Shown one piece after another: positions 22,050-33,600 of a stretch of 64,000 bases of DNA. Position numbers and translations under genes: made by a program. Under the pieces are notes generated by a model, which did no database searches, was not told where the DNA came from, and saw only the letters and a list, made by a program, of their open reading frames with translations. Each line of letters starts with the position of its first letter. The stretch's first letter is position 1. The stretch lies in the NCBI GenBank assembly GCA_023213395.1, contig CM041465.1, positions 189,479,741 through 189,543,740 on the forward strand. Direction: 5' to 3'. This DNA comes from Cycas panzhihuaensis (taxonomy: Eukaryota; Cycadophyta).

Positions 22050-23650
22050 CGAGAAGAGGCCTTGTGCTCTTCCCTTGAGAAGATTGAGTGCCTTTGTTTT
22101 TGGGAGGTAGGGTTTGGGTAGTTTGATGAACCTACTGATATCCATTTTGAGAAGTGGATGGCTCAGTCGTAGGTTGAACCAGTTATAACTTTAGGTCCCT
22201 TATCATCCACTTAAAGAATAAATAATGAAAGTGAGAGGATTTAGGATTTTGTTGGTTATATTAATAAAAGGCCTAGAGGGTTGTTGCATTCCCTTTTGGT
22301 CACATGGAGGAGGTGGTACCTCATGTCGTTGTGGGCTTCTAAGAATCCTTCTAAGACTAGCATAGATCTCGATGGATCTTAGTACTAAGTATTTAGCTAT
22401 GGAAGATTTCCATGTGGTCACCCCTATTTTGAGGAATTCTACATATACCTTGGATGCAATACATTGATAAAGATGTCCCTCTTTAACTCTTCTAGTAGTG
22501 TGGCCTTAGAAGAGTGGTCGAGGTCATGGAATCATTGAATAAAGTCATAATTCAATTCCTCAAGGCCTTGTTTGAGTGAAAGTAGGGCCTTAATTCCACT
22601 TTTGAAAGGCCAAGCCATATCAAAGTGGTTGACAAGAGTATGAACTAATTATTCAAATATGGACATTGAGTAGGTAGGGAGATGTTAGAACCATTTTAAT
22701 ATGTCCCCTTGAAGTAACCTAGGGAATAGTTTTATATGTATGTGGTATATGCCCAATAGTTTATACATGCCATGGAAAATGCCCTGACATGATCTGTAGG
22801 GTCTTGGGATGAAGCGCCATCAAATTTTGGCACTTCATATGGATGAGGAGGGAGGTTTATTCATAATGTCTCTATAGATAAAAGGGTTGATTGATAATCG
22901 ACAAAGGGACAAATCCCTAGTTGGGCTAGCAGATTGATTAGAGAAAACATAGGTGAGGAATAAGGGTATCTACCTCTATCATACGATGGGTTGGAAGGAG
23001 ATGCACAGGGAGTATGTACTTACTGATAAAGGATGTAGGAGGAAGGGGCATATGGGGTTCCCTCCATTTGGTAGGGAGAAATAAGTCCCATATGGAGATA
23101 TGCTACATAAGGAGCTAGGTGAGGGGCTCTTAGCCCATTGTGAGGAAGTGTGGCATCAACGGGTGGGATGAAGGTTTGCATACCTAGAGGGGAAGATGCA
23201 TAATTAGGTGGAATATATGGGGGCATGGGCCCCCCTTGAGAGGGACCAATAGGTGGTATAGATTAGGGGATTTGAGAAGTGACATATGGTAGGGGGTTCT
23301 GACCAAAGGACCCTCCTATGGGAGGGGTAACCCCATAAGGGTGGAGACAGTCCACCCCATAGGTAGGGAATGGGTTCAAATCCCTATGCCCATAAGGTTA
23401 TGATATGTACCCTAGAGGAACATATAGAGATGGATCCACATGGTGCAAATGTGGATGAGTAGGGGCTAAACCTCCTTTCCCTAGATGGTAGGGGCATGGA
23501 AGTATGGTAGAAGAGAGTGATGGAATAGAGGTTATGATAGGTTAAGAGATTATCATTTAAAGAGGGGGTATGGATGCCTTGATATAGAGGATTTATGTAC
23601 CTTGTGAAGCCTCTTCATTCAAAGGGTTATTTACAACCATTGATGCAAAT
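22050..23650 (-). pseudogene. Tat-like Ty3 gag (decayed), minus strand
   Basis: The N-terminal part (23226 to 23020) is open and Pro/Tyr-rich (MPPYIPPNYASSPLGM...), like the N-termini of large plant Ty3 gags. The domain proper reads EVPKFDGASSQDPTDHVRAF (near 22840-22780), then MACINYWAYTTYI, LFPRLLQGDILKWF, stop, and LVHTLVNHF ending at 22621, followed by ALLSLKQGLEELNYDFIQ. This is the retrotrans_gag fold seen also at 904-1400 on the plus strand. A few stops and frame changes break it. No protease or polymerase follows before arm A at 21783, so the pol part is absent. Confidence 0.8.
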
Positions 23651-23950
23651 ATGCCTTCCTAAAGAGAAGATGTGGTGGCTATAAGAGAGGAAGAAGATGG
23701 GACCTCAGTAGAGGTTGTAGATGAAGTGAAAAGAAGATGATGTAGACACCTTTAGGTAGGTGGTGTTAACTAGTTTCCACCTCAAAATATTCCCTTATGG
23801 CTTAGCCATGTCATTGGGTGGAGTATGGGTTGGGTCTTGAGAAGAGACATGGTCTCCCTGGTGACCAAAATAGATAGGGAAGGGAACGAGGGCCTACTCG
23901 AGATGTTGAATAGGATCCATGAGTTGGGCCCTTCCTATGATATGCATAGG
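23651..23950 (-). other. Probable further N-terminal gag or leader
   Basis: On the minus strand this stretch is Pro/Thr/Ser-rich with stops, continuing the composition of the gag N-terminus. No start codon can be chosen with confidence. Confidence 0.35.
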
Positions 23951-24005
23951 AGAGAGGGGCCGGGGAGGGGGGGGGGGAGGGTGGCGGGGGTAGTGGCGAG
24001 GTGTG
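23951..24005 (+). repeat. Long G-run cluster (possible G-quadruplex)
   Basis: From 23951 the plus strand holds GGGG, GGGG, a run of about 12 G, GGG, GGGGG and shorter runs within 50 bases, which is striking in an AT-rich window. On the minus strand it would encode Pro codons of the gag leader. Four or more G-runs within loop distance fit the usual quadruplex pattern. Confidence 0.85.
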
Positions 24006-25134
24006 GGGTGTAAAGGGTCTTAATAGACTTCTAGTTGCTTAGTAATATGCTAGAATCAGTCCCTACCAATACGGATGAGGTCCTCATAGGGATAAGCAGC
24101 CTTAGTATGAGGCTAATTAGGGGCATACCAATAAAAAACCCATTCTGATAGATACTCCTCCATCGATGACTCTTAATGAATTGATGAGATGGAGGAGTAG
24201 AGTGGTTTGACCTCTAAGGGGGGAAGGCTACATAGGCAATGAGAGAAACATCACATTCATGAGATAACCAAATCCTGTTAGAAATGTGAATGGGAAGTAA
24301 GGATATGACATGTTTGGATCAATACATAACACCCTAATAAATCTTAGATGAGAGGTGGCATGAGGGTAAACCTAAAGGATTTTAAAATCTTTCCAACTAA
24401 CAAGTCCCCAGTATGGTCACTAGTGAAATGCTCTTAATAGTTATAATCATAAGATGTTTATACTTAGAAAAAACTGTGAAGCCTAGGGTGTGTAACCTCT
24501 ATATGTATGAATAAGTCCTACGATGCCAACGTAGGGTACCCATACACTACTTGAGCATATTTATAAGGGGAATCACCCATTCTCTACCTAAGAGACTAAA
24601 CTAAGGGCATTCAAGCATGTGTGCATGTGTATTAAAGGAAATATATGGCCTTGGATGTCAAATGAAAGGCATAACTTATTCCTAAAATGCAACTATGTTC
24701 TCTTTCACTTTAAATAAATGCACCTTGCCTACTTCTAGTTGGGTTCATAATCTACACTTATAGATTTGGGACCCGTGATAGCATAGTCCCTTCTCATGTC
24801 TTGGGCTCTAAGTCTAGTAAATGATCTGTTGGTCCAACTTACTATTTTAGAAATGTAATGCAATGCATATGCAAATAAAGGAAATGTAACATAACTAATC
24901 TTTTCCTTTTCTTTTCTTTCTTTTATTTATGTTTCTTTTTTAAATTTCTTTCATTTTTTTTTGGAATGAACAAAAAGTATAAAAAAAGGAAAAAGGGAGA
25001 TATAAAAACTAAAGTAAATCATTTTCTTTCCTTCTTCTTTTTCTTTTTTTGCATTGTAGAAAAACAAAGGGAAAAGGAGGCAAGAAGAAAATAAAGAAAT
25101 TTTTATGCTTTTCTCTTTTCTTTTCTTTCTTTTC
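24006..25134 (-). other. Presumed leader of the minus-strand gag element
   Basis: The region lies between arm B (the expected 5' LTR for minus-strand reading) and the gag. It contains no recognisable frame. From 24900 to 25134 it is low-complexity Lys/Phe-type poly-purine/pyrimidine sequence, similar in character to 7100-7245 and 60850-61080. I found no clear tRNA-Met PBS next to arm B. Confidence 0.45.
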
Positions 25135-26863
25135 CTTGTAATACAACAAATAAAATATAACAAATTAAAAGAAATGATGCATACTCAAAATGGAGTAGAT
25201 TAGAATGTTTATAGCTCCTTTTTAGAAAATTGTAGTATCCTTAATGTAATGGGATGGAAATAAAGCAAATACTTACCCACTCCTAAAAGCATTTCAGTAG
25301 TATTTCTACTTGATAAAAATCTTTATGACAAAAGGAGTCCTCAAAGTATAAAAAGCTTGAAGGAACAATAAAGGAAAGAGAGTATAGAGCTTACCTTTTT
25401 TATGGTAGTTGGTGTGACATTTCTTAATTATTTGATTGGTAGAAATTGATTGAGTGTCTTGTAAACTTCTATCTCTACCCTACAAACATGTTAGTTTCGT
25501 ATAAGGATAGTAAACCTCTAATATATCTAATGAAAATGATCATATATAGTGTATGAAATAGTATAAGGTCAAAGCATAAAGAAAACAATCCTAAATCTAT
25601 GAGTACAAGAGAGAAAGATGAATAGGATTGGGGTGCCTCAAGATGGCAATCGTCCCCCAATATATATGGTTTCTTAAGTTGTACTTTAGAAACCTCCCCC
25701 AATCTGACAACCTGTTCAAAAGGATCAATCAAGAAACAAGAAAAAGAGACCGAAAGAGACTCTATTCACTGAGCAAATAAGATGATGACAAATAAAAAGA
25801 ACCCACTAGTAAATCACCATAAAGAAATCACACAATATGGCATGACCAAGATGAAATAAAGAAAATGGAGATTAACTCAAGTAAGGATGAGAGGATTACA
25901 TAAACCTTTATGAGGAAATGATGGCCAATGGCTACTAAATCTTTCCCCTAAGGACTCTCTAATAGCTTTTGGATAGTTACTCCTAATGTCCCAAATGAAA
26001 GCTAGTTGTTTGTACCAAATTCCTAGAATCTAGTAAAAATTTGCAATATAATAATAGGGTATTCCTTGAACAAAAGTCTCCACCTCTCTTTTAGATAAAA
26101 TAGGGGGATTTATAGATGAAGTGAGGGAGAGGGTTGGTGGTTTTCTACCCATAATGTAGAGAAAACTATCAACCAAAAACCATGAGTGATGCTCATAGTT
26201 TGAGAGATTTTCATTAAGAAAACCAAAGAAAATGAGATGACTGAGGTATGTTTAGCCTCTCAAGATTGATGTAAGTCGATCTAGAGCTGACACAGCTTGT
26301 TAAGGCTGATAATATATCATTTATGAGTTAACTATCACCATTAAACCTAAATCTAGATTGGTGATAGTCATATCAAAAATATATTTGCAGTACCATGAAT
26401 ATCTTTGTAGTATCATAGAATACTTCACAGCACTGCTAATACAAAAAAAAAAAAAGTGGTAATAGAATAGAGTTCATTTTTCACCAACATTTTATCATAT
26501 AATCAAGTAAACTCATAAGTGATAGGTCTTAAAAGGAGTAATCTATTAGCACCAAGTAGTAGCAAGATTAAAACAAGACTAAACAAGCAAAAACATAGTA
26601 ATAATAAAAAAAGAAACAAGTTGTAGGTGGTTAGGGAGGCACCTTTTCCAACCTAAGAAATCTATTAGGGGGATATCAGAGCTATGGACCAAGGTCCTAA
26701 TTATCATTAGCATATAAGAGGGTCATGGATCAACCATCAAACATGCATCAACTATATAACCTCAAATATATATCAATAAGGTGTAAAAAGGGTAAAAAAT
26801 TATACCTACACTTATTTGTTCATCCTTATATCTAATCCCATTCCTGAAAGCTAGGAAATATCA
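25135..26863 (-). repeat. LTR-like arm B (minus orientation) of the long inverted repeat
   Basis: Read on the minus strand it starts at 26863 with TGATATTTCC and follows the same order of blocks as arm A, including TCTATAAATCCCCC as a TATA-like box and AATACCCTATTATTAT. For the minus-strand gag at 22-23.6 kb this arm is placed and oriented as a 5' LTR would be. The similarity ends at about 25135 on the inside and about 26863 on the outside, where a chromovirus integrase relic begins. Confidence 0.8.
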
Positions 26864-26929
26864 CCTATTGCATATGTTCTATAAAGGCTTCTAGATCATG
26901 ATTATTCCTATATTTAATGGGAAACTAGG

Positions 26930-27607
26930 CCAAATCCAATAATCCCTTAGTATTCCTACCATATATAATTTAGAATGATGACTTACTAGTAGATTTGTTC
27001 ATAGAATTATTATAGGAAAATTCAACCTATACTAGTGCTAAGTCCTACTACTTAGTTTTTTAAACTCTTATTTAGTACGTTTGTTTATCTATTAGTTTAT
27101 GGGTGGTATACACTACTAAATTATGTCTTTATTCCCAACTTCTTCTATAATCTTTTCTCAAAGTGACTTAGAAATTTAGTATTCCTTTTTGAAGTGATGG
27201 TCTTTGGCACCCCATGCAACCAAGTAACTCCCTTGAAAAATTGATATGCTATTATAGTTTCATTGTTAGTCTTTTTCCATGTAATAAAATGATCTATTTT
27301 TGAAAACCTATTAATAATAATAAAAATAAAATTATTATCTTCTTAGGTGTTAGGTAATCCTAATATAAAATCTATGCTCAAATCTATCTGTGGCCCCTCT
27401 CAAACTAGTAATGGTATATAAAGTGTAGTATTTTATATGTATCCTTTAGTTACTTAATAAGTCTTATACCTTATCATATATTGAGTAACATCTCATTTCA
27501 TCTTTAACCAAAAGTATTTTTCCTCTGCTAAGTCTATGGTTTTGTTTTAATCAAAGTGCCCTCCAAGTCATCCACCATGTATTTCTCTTATGATGTTATC
27601 CCTCACA
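26930..27607 (-). pseudogene. Integrase, C-terminal piece (left of the nested element)
   Basis: Base-level alignment with 43290-43890 shows it is the integrase core and following region of a chromovirus-type pol on the minus strand. Matching landmarks include TAGGTGG/TGGGTGGTA(T/G)(A/G)C near 27107 and CAAAAGTATTTTTCCTCTGCTA near 27510 with their counterparts. It is too damaged for a confident continuous translation. The break at 27607 is the target site of the nested copia-type element. Confidence 0.75.
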
Positions 27608-27612
27608 GACAC
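27608..27612. other. Target-site duplication, left copy (GACAC)
   Basis: GACAC before the left LTR pairs with GACCC at 32165-32169 after the right LTR, four of five bases identical, as expected for an old 5-bp duplication. Confidence 0.7.
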
Positions 27613-28029
27613 TATGAGAGTGTGTGTATATGTAGGATGCAGGCTAGGTACCAAGCCAACTAGAGGCAGAGACTACTACATACTAGGATCATTCATAAGG
27701 GGACTTAAACACCATATATTTTATGGGAAACTCTTAAGAGAGAAAACCCATCAACATAATGTTTTAATATATTAAAAATAAAATAATACAAAGTGTTTCA
27801 GAGGTGAGATGGAACATGAGAAGACCATAGAGATTATATGGATCTTGAGTTAGTGATAGGAATACCAAGGAGGTATGAATATATATACCCTGAAATGGTA
27901 CCATATAAGGTCATGCCTCTTCATCATGTCTTTTTGCCAATGGACATGTCTTTTCATCATACCTATAGACACTAATTAATCCTAATGAAGTATTAAGTTA
28001 TAGTTAACCTACGTTAATTATTGTTAACA
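27613..28029 (-). repeat. 3' LTR of the gag-only copia-type element
   Basis: 417 bp, aligned with 31749-32164. Its plus-strand left end begins TATGAGAG where the other copy has TGTGAG, so the terminal dinucleotide has mutated. The right end is ...TTGTTAACA, the reverse complement of the expected TG start. Confidence 0.9.
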
Positions 28030-28044
28030 TCCCCCCTTAATGCA
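28030..28044 (-). promoter_or_regulatory. Polypurine tract of the gag-only element
   Basis: On the minus strand TTAAGGGGGGA directly precedes the TGTTAACA start of the 3' LTR. Confidence 0.8.
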
Positions 28045-29700
28045 AATAGGGGATGAAGCAAACATAAATGCTCCATTAGTTAGGAGATCTATCCTTATAG
28101 ACTAATCCCCCCTCAAGGATGATCTTGCTGAGTGTTAACTGGTGACATTCATCCAATAGCTTCATGAACTGATTCACAACCTAGTTAATGGCTAAAGAAG
28201 ATTCCACTTGAAGCTTGCTTTCATCAAATGCCTCTTAAATAATTGATTGGTATCTCACTTTTGATGTTTATACTTGATCTTTCAAGTACTCTTCCCCCAA
28301 ACTAAGAGCCTCTTCCATAGGTCATAATATTCCATCAATCAAAGATGAGTCCAAATCAAACATAAGGTACATACTATTAGCATAATTCAACTAGCATTAT
28401 GGTTTATCCTATCCTTTCATAATAACCTCAGAGGTTTGTGCTCGATATAATCTCCTCAAGTCTAGGTTAAGAAATGCAGACTAAATATTATTTTGGTATG
28501 ACTCTCCACCAAGTGTAGCTACTATATTTGACCTATTTATTGGCCTCTAATCAAAGGGTGCAATTACTATCTTAGGGTTAATTAGTATAGAGGGGATATT
28601 TCCATGTAAAGAGTCTTCTTCCTTCTTCATAGTTGCTTTCCAGGAAGGATTCATTTGCCATAATGAATCAGGAATGTGGGAGTGAATGACTTCTATCATT
28701 TGAAGCCAACTAGTCGTTTGAGTTTCAATCAACCTTTATGTTACATCCTCAGTTACAACCAACAATGACTTAGAGGAGGTTGGCATCTCCTCAATGAGTA
28801 ACTAGTGTTTTTTATTACCTTTTACTTCATCTTCCTCTTAGAGTTTGACCTTCGTAGGATTAGGAGATGACATGAAGGGGGGGTAACAAACATCTATTTG
28901 CATAGGTTTACTAAACTAGCATGTCGATGCTTCATTGATTTTTATATCCTAATAATGAAGAAATTGTTACATCATCAGATCTCGTAGTCTATGACTATTT
29001 CCATAGTATCCCACGAAAGTGTTTTTACAACTATTATTAGATTCCTTCATTTGTTTATTAGAGATTAGTATATTTTTTATGCACTCTAATATTTTTTCAA
29101 TGGAAAGCTTCTTATAGGACCATCTTTCCTATGGCATTACACTTTGAACTACAGAGGTTAGAATCCAATTCACAATGTGAACAACAGTTCTCACAACTTC
29201 TGTCCCAAAGTTGAATGGGATATATTCCATTTCCACCTTACACAATGCCATGTCGATCAAGGTATCAACTTTCTATATGGCAACTCCATCATGTAGAATT
29301 AACTTAATACTATGATTAGAATAGAACTTAAAAATGTGATTGTTATTAGCTTTTCCATGATTACTCTTTAATAAAGTTATTTGATTTTCACATATTTTTT
29401 CATATATTAATCTATCTTTTACTTCTAACTTATCTTTGGGAGAGTATACCTAAGTATCCTAAGTAGAATGAAGATTTTGATTTATTCTAGGTATATAATA
29501 TACCTTCTAGAGGTAACCACCTTTTACTATGACTGTTTCAATAATTTTGATTGGTACCACATTATCATTATTGAGTATGATTTCTATCTGGCTAAGATCT
29601 TAGTTCAACACATTAAAACTTTTCCTTTTAGGAGAGATATGTTGTGCATTTGAGTTAGTTAATACTCACATATAAAATACTATAATTTTCTCTTTTCCAT
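28045..29700 (-). pseudogene. Unrecognised coding-like remnant downstream of gag
   Basis: On the minus strand an open stretch at 28732-28547 reads MIETQTTSWLQMIEVIHSHI and later SWKATMKKEEDSLHGNIPSI. Further down there is EEYLKDQV, FDESKLQVESSLAINQVV and NQFMKLLDECHQLTL. I see no GAG-pre-integrase, DDE, YVDD or RNase H motif. The character is acidic and helical, and it might be an expanded gag tail or captured sequence. Function unknown. Confidence 0.35.
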
Positions 29701-30525
29701 TAGTCTGTCTTAAATTCTTTTTCCTTATCTAGCAATCCTTGTCTCTGTGGCCTATCTTTTTGTAGTAGGTACATGAACCAATATATTTCTTATTCTTTCC
29801 TTTATTGGGAACCTCTTTATGTGAAAATCCCTATCCTCATTCTTTTGAACTTTTGAGAATGGGATATGACTAGTGTTAGATGAACCCATAAACCCATGAT
29901 GTTTGAGTTTAGCTTTGTCTATAAGAAGTAGTTCCTTTAGCTTCTAAAATGAGGTAACTTGTAACATCTCATCAATGTTATACATAGTCTGAAAGGTGCT
30001 ATAAGCTACTACTAACTTGTTCATGATAATTACAAATAAGAGTTTATTGCTAATCAAGTCTTCTTCAATTGCCTCTAGCTTATTCCTGATATCAGTCAAC
30101 TTATTTAAGTAGGTGTTGATGTTGCTTTCATCCTTAATGCAGGAATTGAATAGTTCACCAAATAAGACAACTAAACAATTTATCTTATTTTATCTAAAGA
30201 TTTCACAAAGGGTTTTCCAAATGTCATGTGGCATATTCAATTTATGAATGAGTGCTCTTCGATCTGAGGCAAGCGAGAGCTTTAGTAGACTGGTGGCATG
30301 TAGTTGCTTTCTCCATGTGAGTTTATCTAGAAAAACATTAGGTTCCCCTTCCATTTTCTTGGGTGGAGCCTCACAAATTAGGTCCCAAATCTCTTGGACC
30401 ATTAGTACATATTCTATATTGGACTTCTACTCTTCAAAGTTAGTGTCGTCAAAGATTACTTGCGGCAATAGGGTTGTTTTGGGGTCCATGTTTGTAAATA
30501 TTTTGAGTTCTCTTCCACTTGATTA
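29700..30525 (-). pseudogene. UBN2-type copia gag with zinc knuckle
   Basis: Reading from 30525: FDDTNFEE, stop, KSNIEYVLM, then the open stretch 30402-30190 with WDLICEAPPKKMEGEPNVFL, DKLTWRKQLHATSLLKLSLA and IHKLNMPHDIWKTLCEIFR. It continues through SNINTYLNKLTDIRNKLEAI to a zinc knuckle at about 29773-29732, CTYYKKIGHRDKDC. The pattern is that of copia gags (helical N-terminal half, LxxL..I..KL, then CX2CX4HX4C). The second Cys is Tyr here, so zinc binding is probably lost. The antisense open frame at 30248-30529 is a shadow of this gene. Confidence 0.8.
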
Positions 30526-31730
30526 CTAATCACGATGATAAGTCTTATTAACACTATTTTATTACTTTACAAATCCTTATTCACTACTTTGTATATCACT
30601 TCACTGAGGTTTGATATAAGTTTCACATATTTTTTGTAGATAATATGCCTTTTATCATCAATTGGAGAAATAATGTATTAAAATACCACTTTTGACACTA
30701 TAAACTTCTTGACAAAAGTGATAAGATCTTATACGGGATAGTTTGTATTCTTGGGCTACTTCCAGGACAAAATCACTGTAAATAAATGTTGTAAAATGCA
30801 AGTTTAAAGTTAAATATTAAATTTAGAATATTTAGTAGAATATTCTCTTCTTAATAATGCCGCCCAAAATATCATATACGATTAATATTTCATCGTGTCT
30901 GAATATTTAAAAGACCAAATATATATATCAATTAATATATTTAATGAATCAATTAATTTTATGTGCTTACAAAAAATAATGACCTCCATTGATTAAATTT
31001 AATTCACGTTCCAAAAATGATCCACATGATTGATTTGCTAGTTAATCTCTTAAGACATTAATGTTAATCTGCATCTGATATTGATCAAAGGAATATAAGA
31101 TATATGATGAATTAATTTATGCATCAAGTGTAATGAAACACGACTACGTTATGGCTAATTTTTTTATTTCTATATGATTATTAATATTTGAATATTAATC
31201 CACATGATTGAAATATCAAATGTATTGATCTAATCGAATGATATTTGTTAGATATATCATTCGTCTTTAGTGTATAAATAATAATGTACAAATAATAGGT
31301 AGATTTTCTAATTGACATAACTTTAGAATCAATATATTTTGACTTTTTTTTTAAATCATTACAATGCTTTCAAAAGGGAACAACTTGTTTCTAAAGGTTT
31401 CAAGATTATTCTCTATTATACAACTTCAATCTGAAGCCCAACATGAATGAACGGTGTCTGATACCTTCAAAAGTTTCTAATACTACTTTTATGTTCCCAA
31501 TTTGAGCTTTAACAACATTGTATGGCTTGCCTTGATGCCCAACTTCATTGTTTAGCTTCTAATGTTCATGCCACAAGTGTATGAGGAGCCTAAATACGTT
31601 TTGTAACTCTGGATTGCCTCTTATCTCAGTGCCAAATTGATCTATGATATCCAATCTTTGAATCTGACTGGTTAGAGATATATTCACTCATTTTAGTCTC
31701 ATATCTAAGTTCTAATATTGATCCTTACTT
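30526..31730 (-). other. 5' leader of the gag-only element
   Basis: 1.2 kb of AT-rich sequence between PBS and gag. No frame is recognisable. Long leaders are common in non-autonomous LTR elements. Confidence 0.5.
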
Positions 31731-31748
31731 CCTTAGGCTTTGATACCA
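31731..31748 (-). promoter_or_regulatory. PBS for initiator tRNA-Met (gag-only element)
   Basis: On the minus strand TGGTATCAAAGCCTAAGG abuts the LTR end exactly. The first 13 bases match the plant tRNA-iMet PBS with one change. Confidence 0.93.
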
Positions 31749-32164
31749 TGTGAGATTATGTGTATATGCAGGATGCAGGCTAGGTGTCAAGCCAACCAGA
31801 GGTAGAGACTGCTACACACCAGGATCATTCATAAGGGGACTCAAACACCAGATATATTATGGGAAACTCTTAAGAGAGAAAACCCACCAACACAATGTTT
31901 TAATATATTAAAATAAAACAACATAGAGTGTTTTAGAGATGAGATGAAGCATTGGAAGATCATTGAGATTACATTGATCTTAAGTTAGTGATAGGAATAC
32001 CAAGGAGGTATGAATATATATACCCCAAAATGGTACCATGTAAGGTCATGCCTCTTCATCATGTCTTTTTGCCAATGGGCATGTCCTTTCATCACACTTA
32101 AATATACTAATTAACCCTAATGAAGTATTAAGTTATAGTTAACCTAAGTTAACTATCACTAATA
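31749..32164 (-). repeat. 5' LTR of the gag-only copia-type element
   Basis: 416 bp, plus-strand left end TGTGAG; right end ...CACTAATA where the other copy has GTTAACA. Roughly nine tenths identical to 27613-28029 by eye. Confidence 0.9.
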
Positions 32165-32300
32165 GACCCAACTAGAATACATAGTTGTTTACCTTTAAGT
32201 AGATACATACCCTATATAAAATAAGCATGATATTCATATCCACTTGTATTAGCTAAGGAATCCTACAATATTCCATAACTATGCTAAAATTAAGATCAAC
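32165..32300 (-). pseudogene. Integrase, N-terminal piece (right of the nested element)
   Basis: Starts with the second target copy (GACCC, 32165-32169). The sequence through GTTTACCTTTAAGTAGATAC aligns with 43925-43960 of the related element, confirming that the nested insertion split one integrase region. Confidence 0.7.
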
Positions 32301-33600
32301 ATTATATAAATCTCTTAAAGCATCAAACCCAACCACTTCATTTAGCATAGTGGCTATTAGTACTATCCTTCTACTCAATGCATCAACAACTTGATTTTGT
32401 TTTACTAATTTATGGTTAAGAATGAAAGCAAGTCCCTGTAGATATGATGTCTATTTTATAGGCTTAGCATTTAACCCTTTTTGTATAATTATATGCCTTA
32501 ATTCTTGATGGTCTATAAATAAGATGAACTCCTTAGGCATAAGATAATGTCACTAATGCTTTAGAGCCTATATAATATTATAGAATTCTATATTATAGGT
32601 AGAATATTTCTTTCTCACATCATTCAACTTATTATTATAAAATACTATTAACCTTCCCTCCTCGCTCAACATAACCTAAATAGCAATATGGAAAGCATTA
32701 TAATCAACCTTAAATGCCTTTTAAAAATATGGTAGTGTTAACAAAGGTGCCTTTGCTACCTTTTGCTTTATTAGCTTGAAACTCTGCTCTACTACCTTAG
32801 TTTAAATAAACTTCTTTCCCTTAGTATAATCTATTAAGGGAACAATAATGCCACTAAGTTTTGTATTAAACTTTCTGTAAAATATGTCTAGACCATGGAA
32901 GCTCTTCACCTTTGTTACATTCCTAGGTATAGGCTATTCAACAATGGCTCTAATTTTCTTATCATTTATATGCTACCTATCCCTAAAATATTAAAAATCC
33001 TAAAAGGATTAGGCTACTCTATATAAATTTATATTTCTTCAACTACATATATAATATCTCTACTCTCAATACATCTAACACCATCCTTAGGTGTTATAGG
33101 TGCTTCTCCTTAGTCCTAATATATATTAAAATATCATCAAAATAGACAACTATAAACTTACTGATCTATATTTATAAGATGGTATTCATTGATCTCATGA
33201 ATATACTTAGGGAATTTGACATCCCAAATAGCATGACTAACTATTTATATAGCCCAACTCTTGTATTAAAGGTCATCTTGTACTCATCATATTCCCCTAA
33301 GTTTAAATATGATAATAATCACTTCCCAAGTCAATTTTAGTAAAATAGGATATACTTTTTAAAATATCTAATATGTTATTTATTTGAGGCATTGAAAACT
33401 TGTACCTAAGTATGATTTTATTGATTACCTTATAATCAACACACATCCTCTAAGATCCCTCCTTCTTTGGAGAGTGTAGGAGTTATACATGGACTTATTT
33501 TCTCTTACCATATCTTTCTATATTGATTCAATCACTTTTTTATTTAATTTTACATTGTCCATAGGGCTCACTCTGTACATAACTTGATTTGGTAATGCAA
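32301..33600 (-). pseudogene. Reverse transcriptase and RNase H (decayed)
   Basis: The clearest stretch is ISKFIVVYFDDILIYIRTKE on the minus strand near 33180-33120, with the YFDD catalytic pair intact. Upstream (33480-33250) and downstream (32900-32350) sequences align base by base with the reverse transcriptase and RNase H of the 42.9-47.4 kb element. Stops are dense. Confidence 0.8.

Larger units (their letters stand above)
27613..32164 (-). mobile_element. Gag-only copia-type LTR element (non-autonomous), nested in integrase
   Basis: Two colinear LTRs (417 and 416 bp) flank a 3.7-kb internal region on the minus strand. A tRNA-Met PBS lies inside the right LTR and a purine tract inside the left. 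The internal region carries a UBN2-type gag with a zinc knuckle (about 30520-29700). I could find no protease, integrase, reverse transcriptase or RNase H motif in the remaining 1.7 kb (29700-28050). Size and content resemble plant TR-GAG elements, which keep gag only. It inserted in the integrase of the surrounding chromovirus; the outer sequences rejoin in the same order as in the uninterrupted relative at 43.9 kb. Confidence 0.85.

Noticed and set aside
30248-30529. 93-codon plus-strand open frame
   Set aside because: Antisense shadow of the copia-type gag at 29700-30525.
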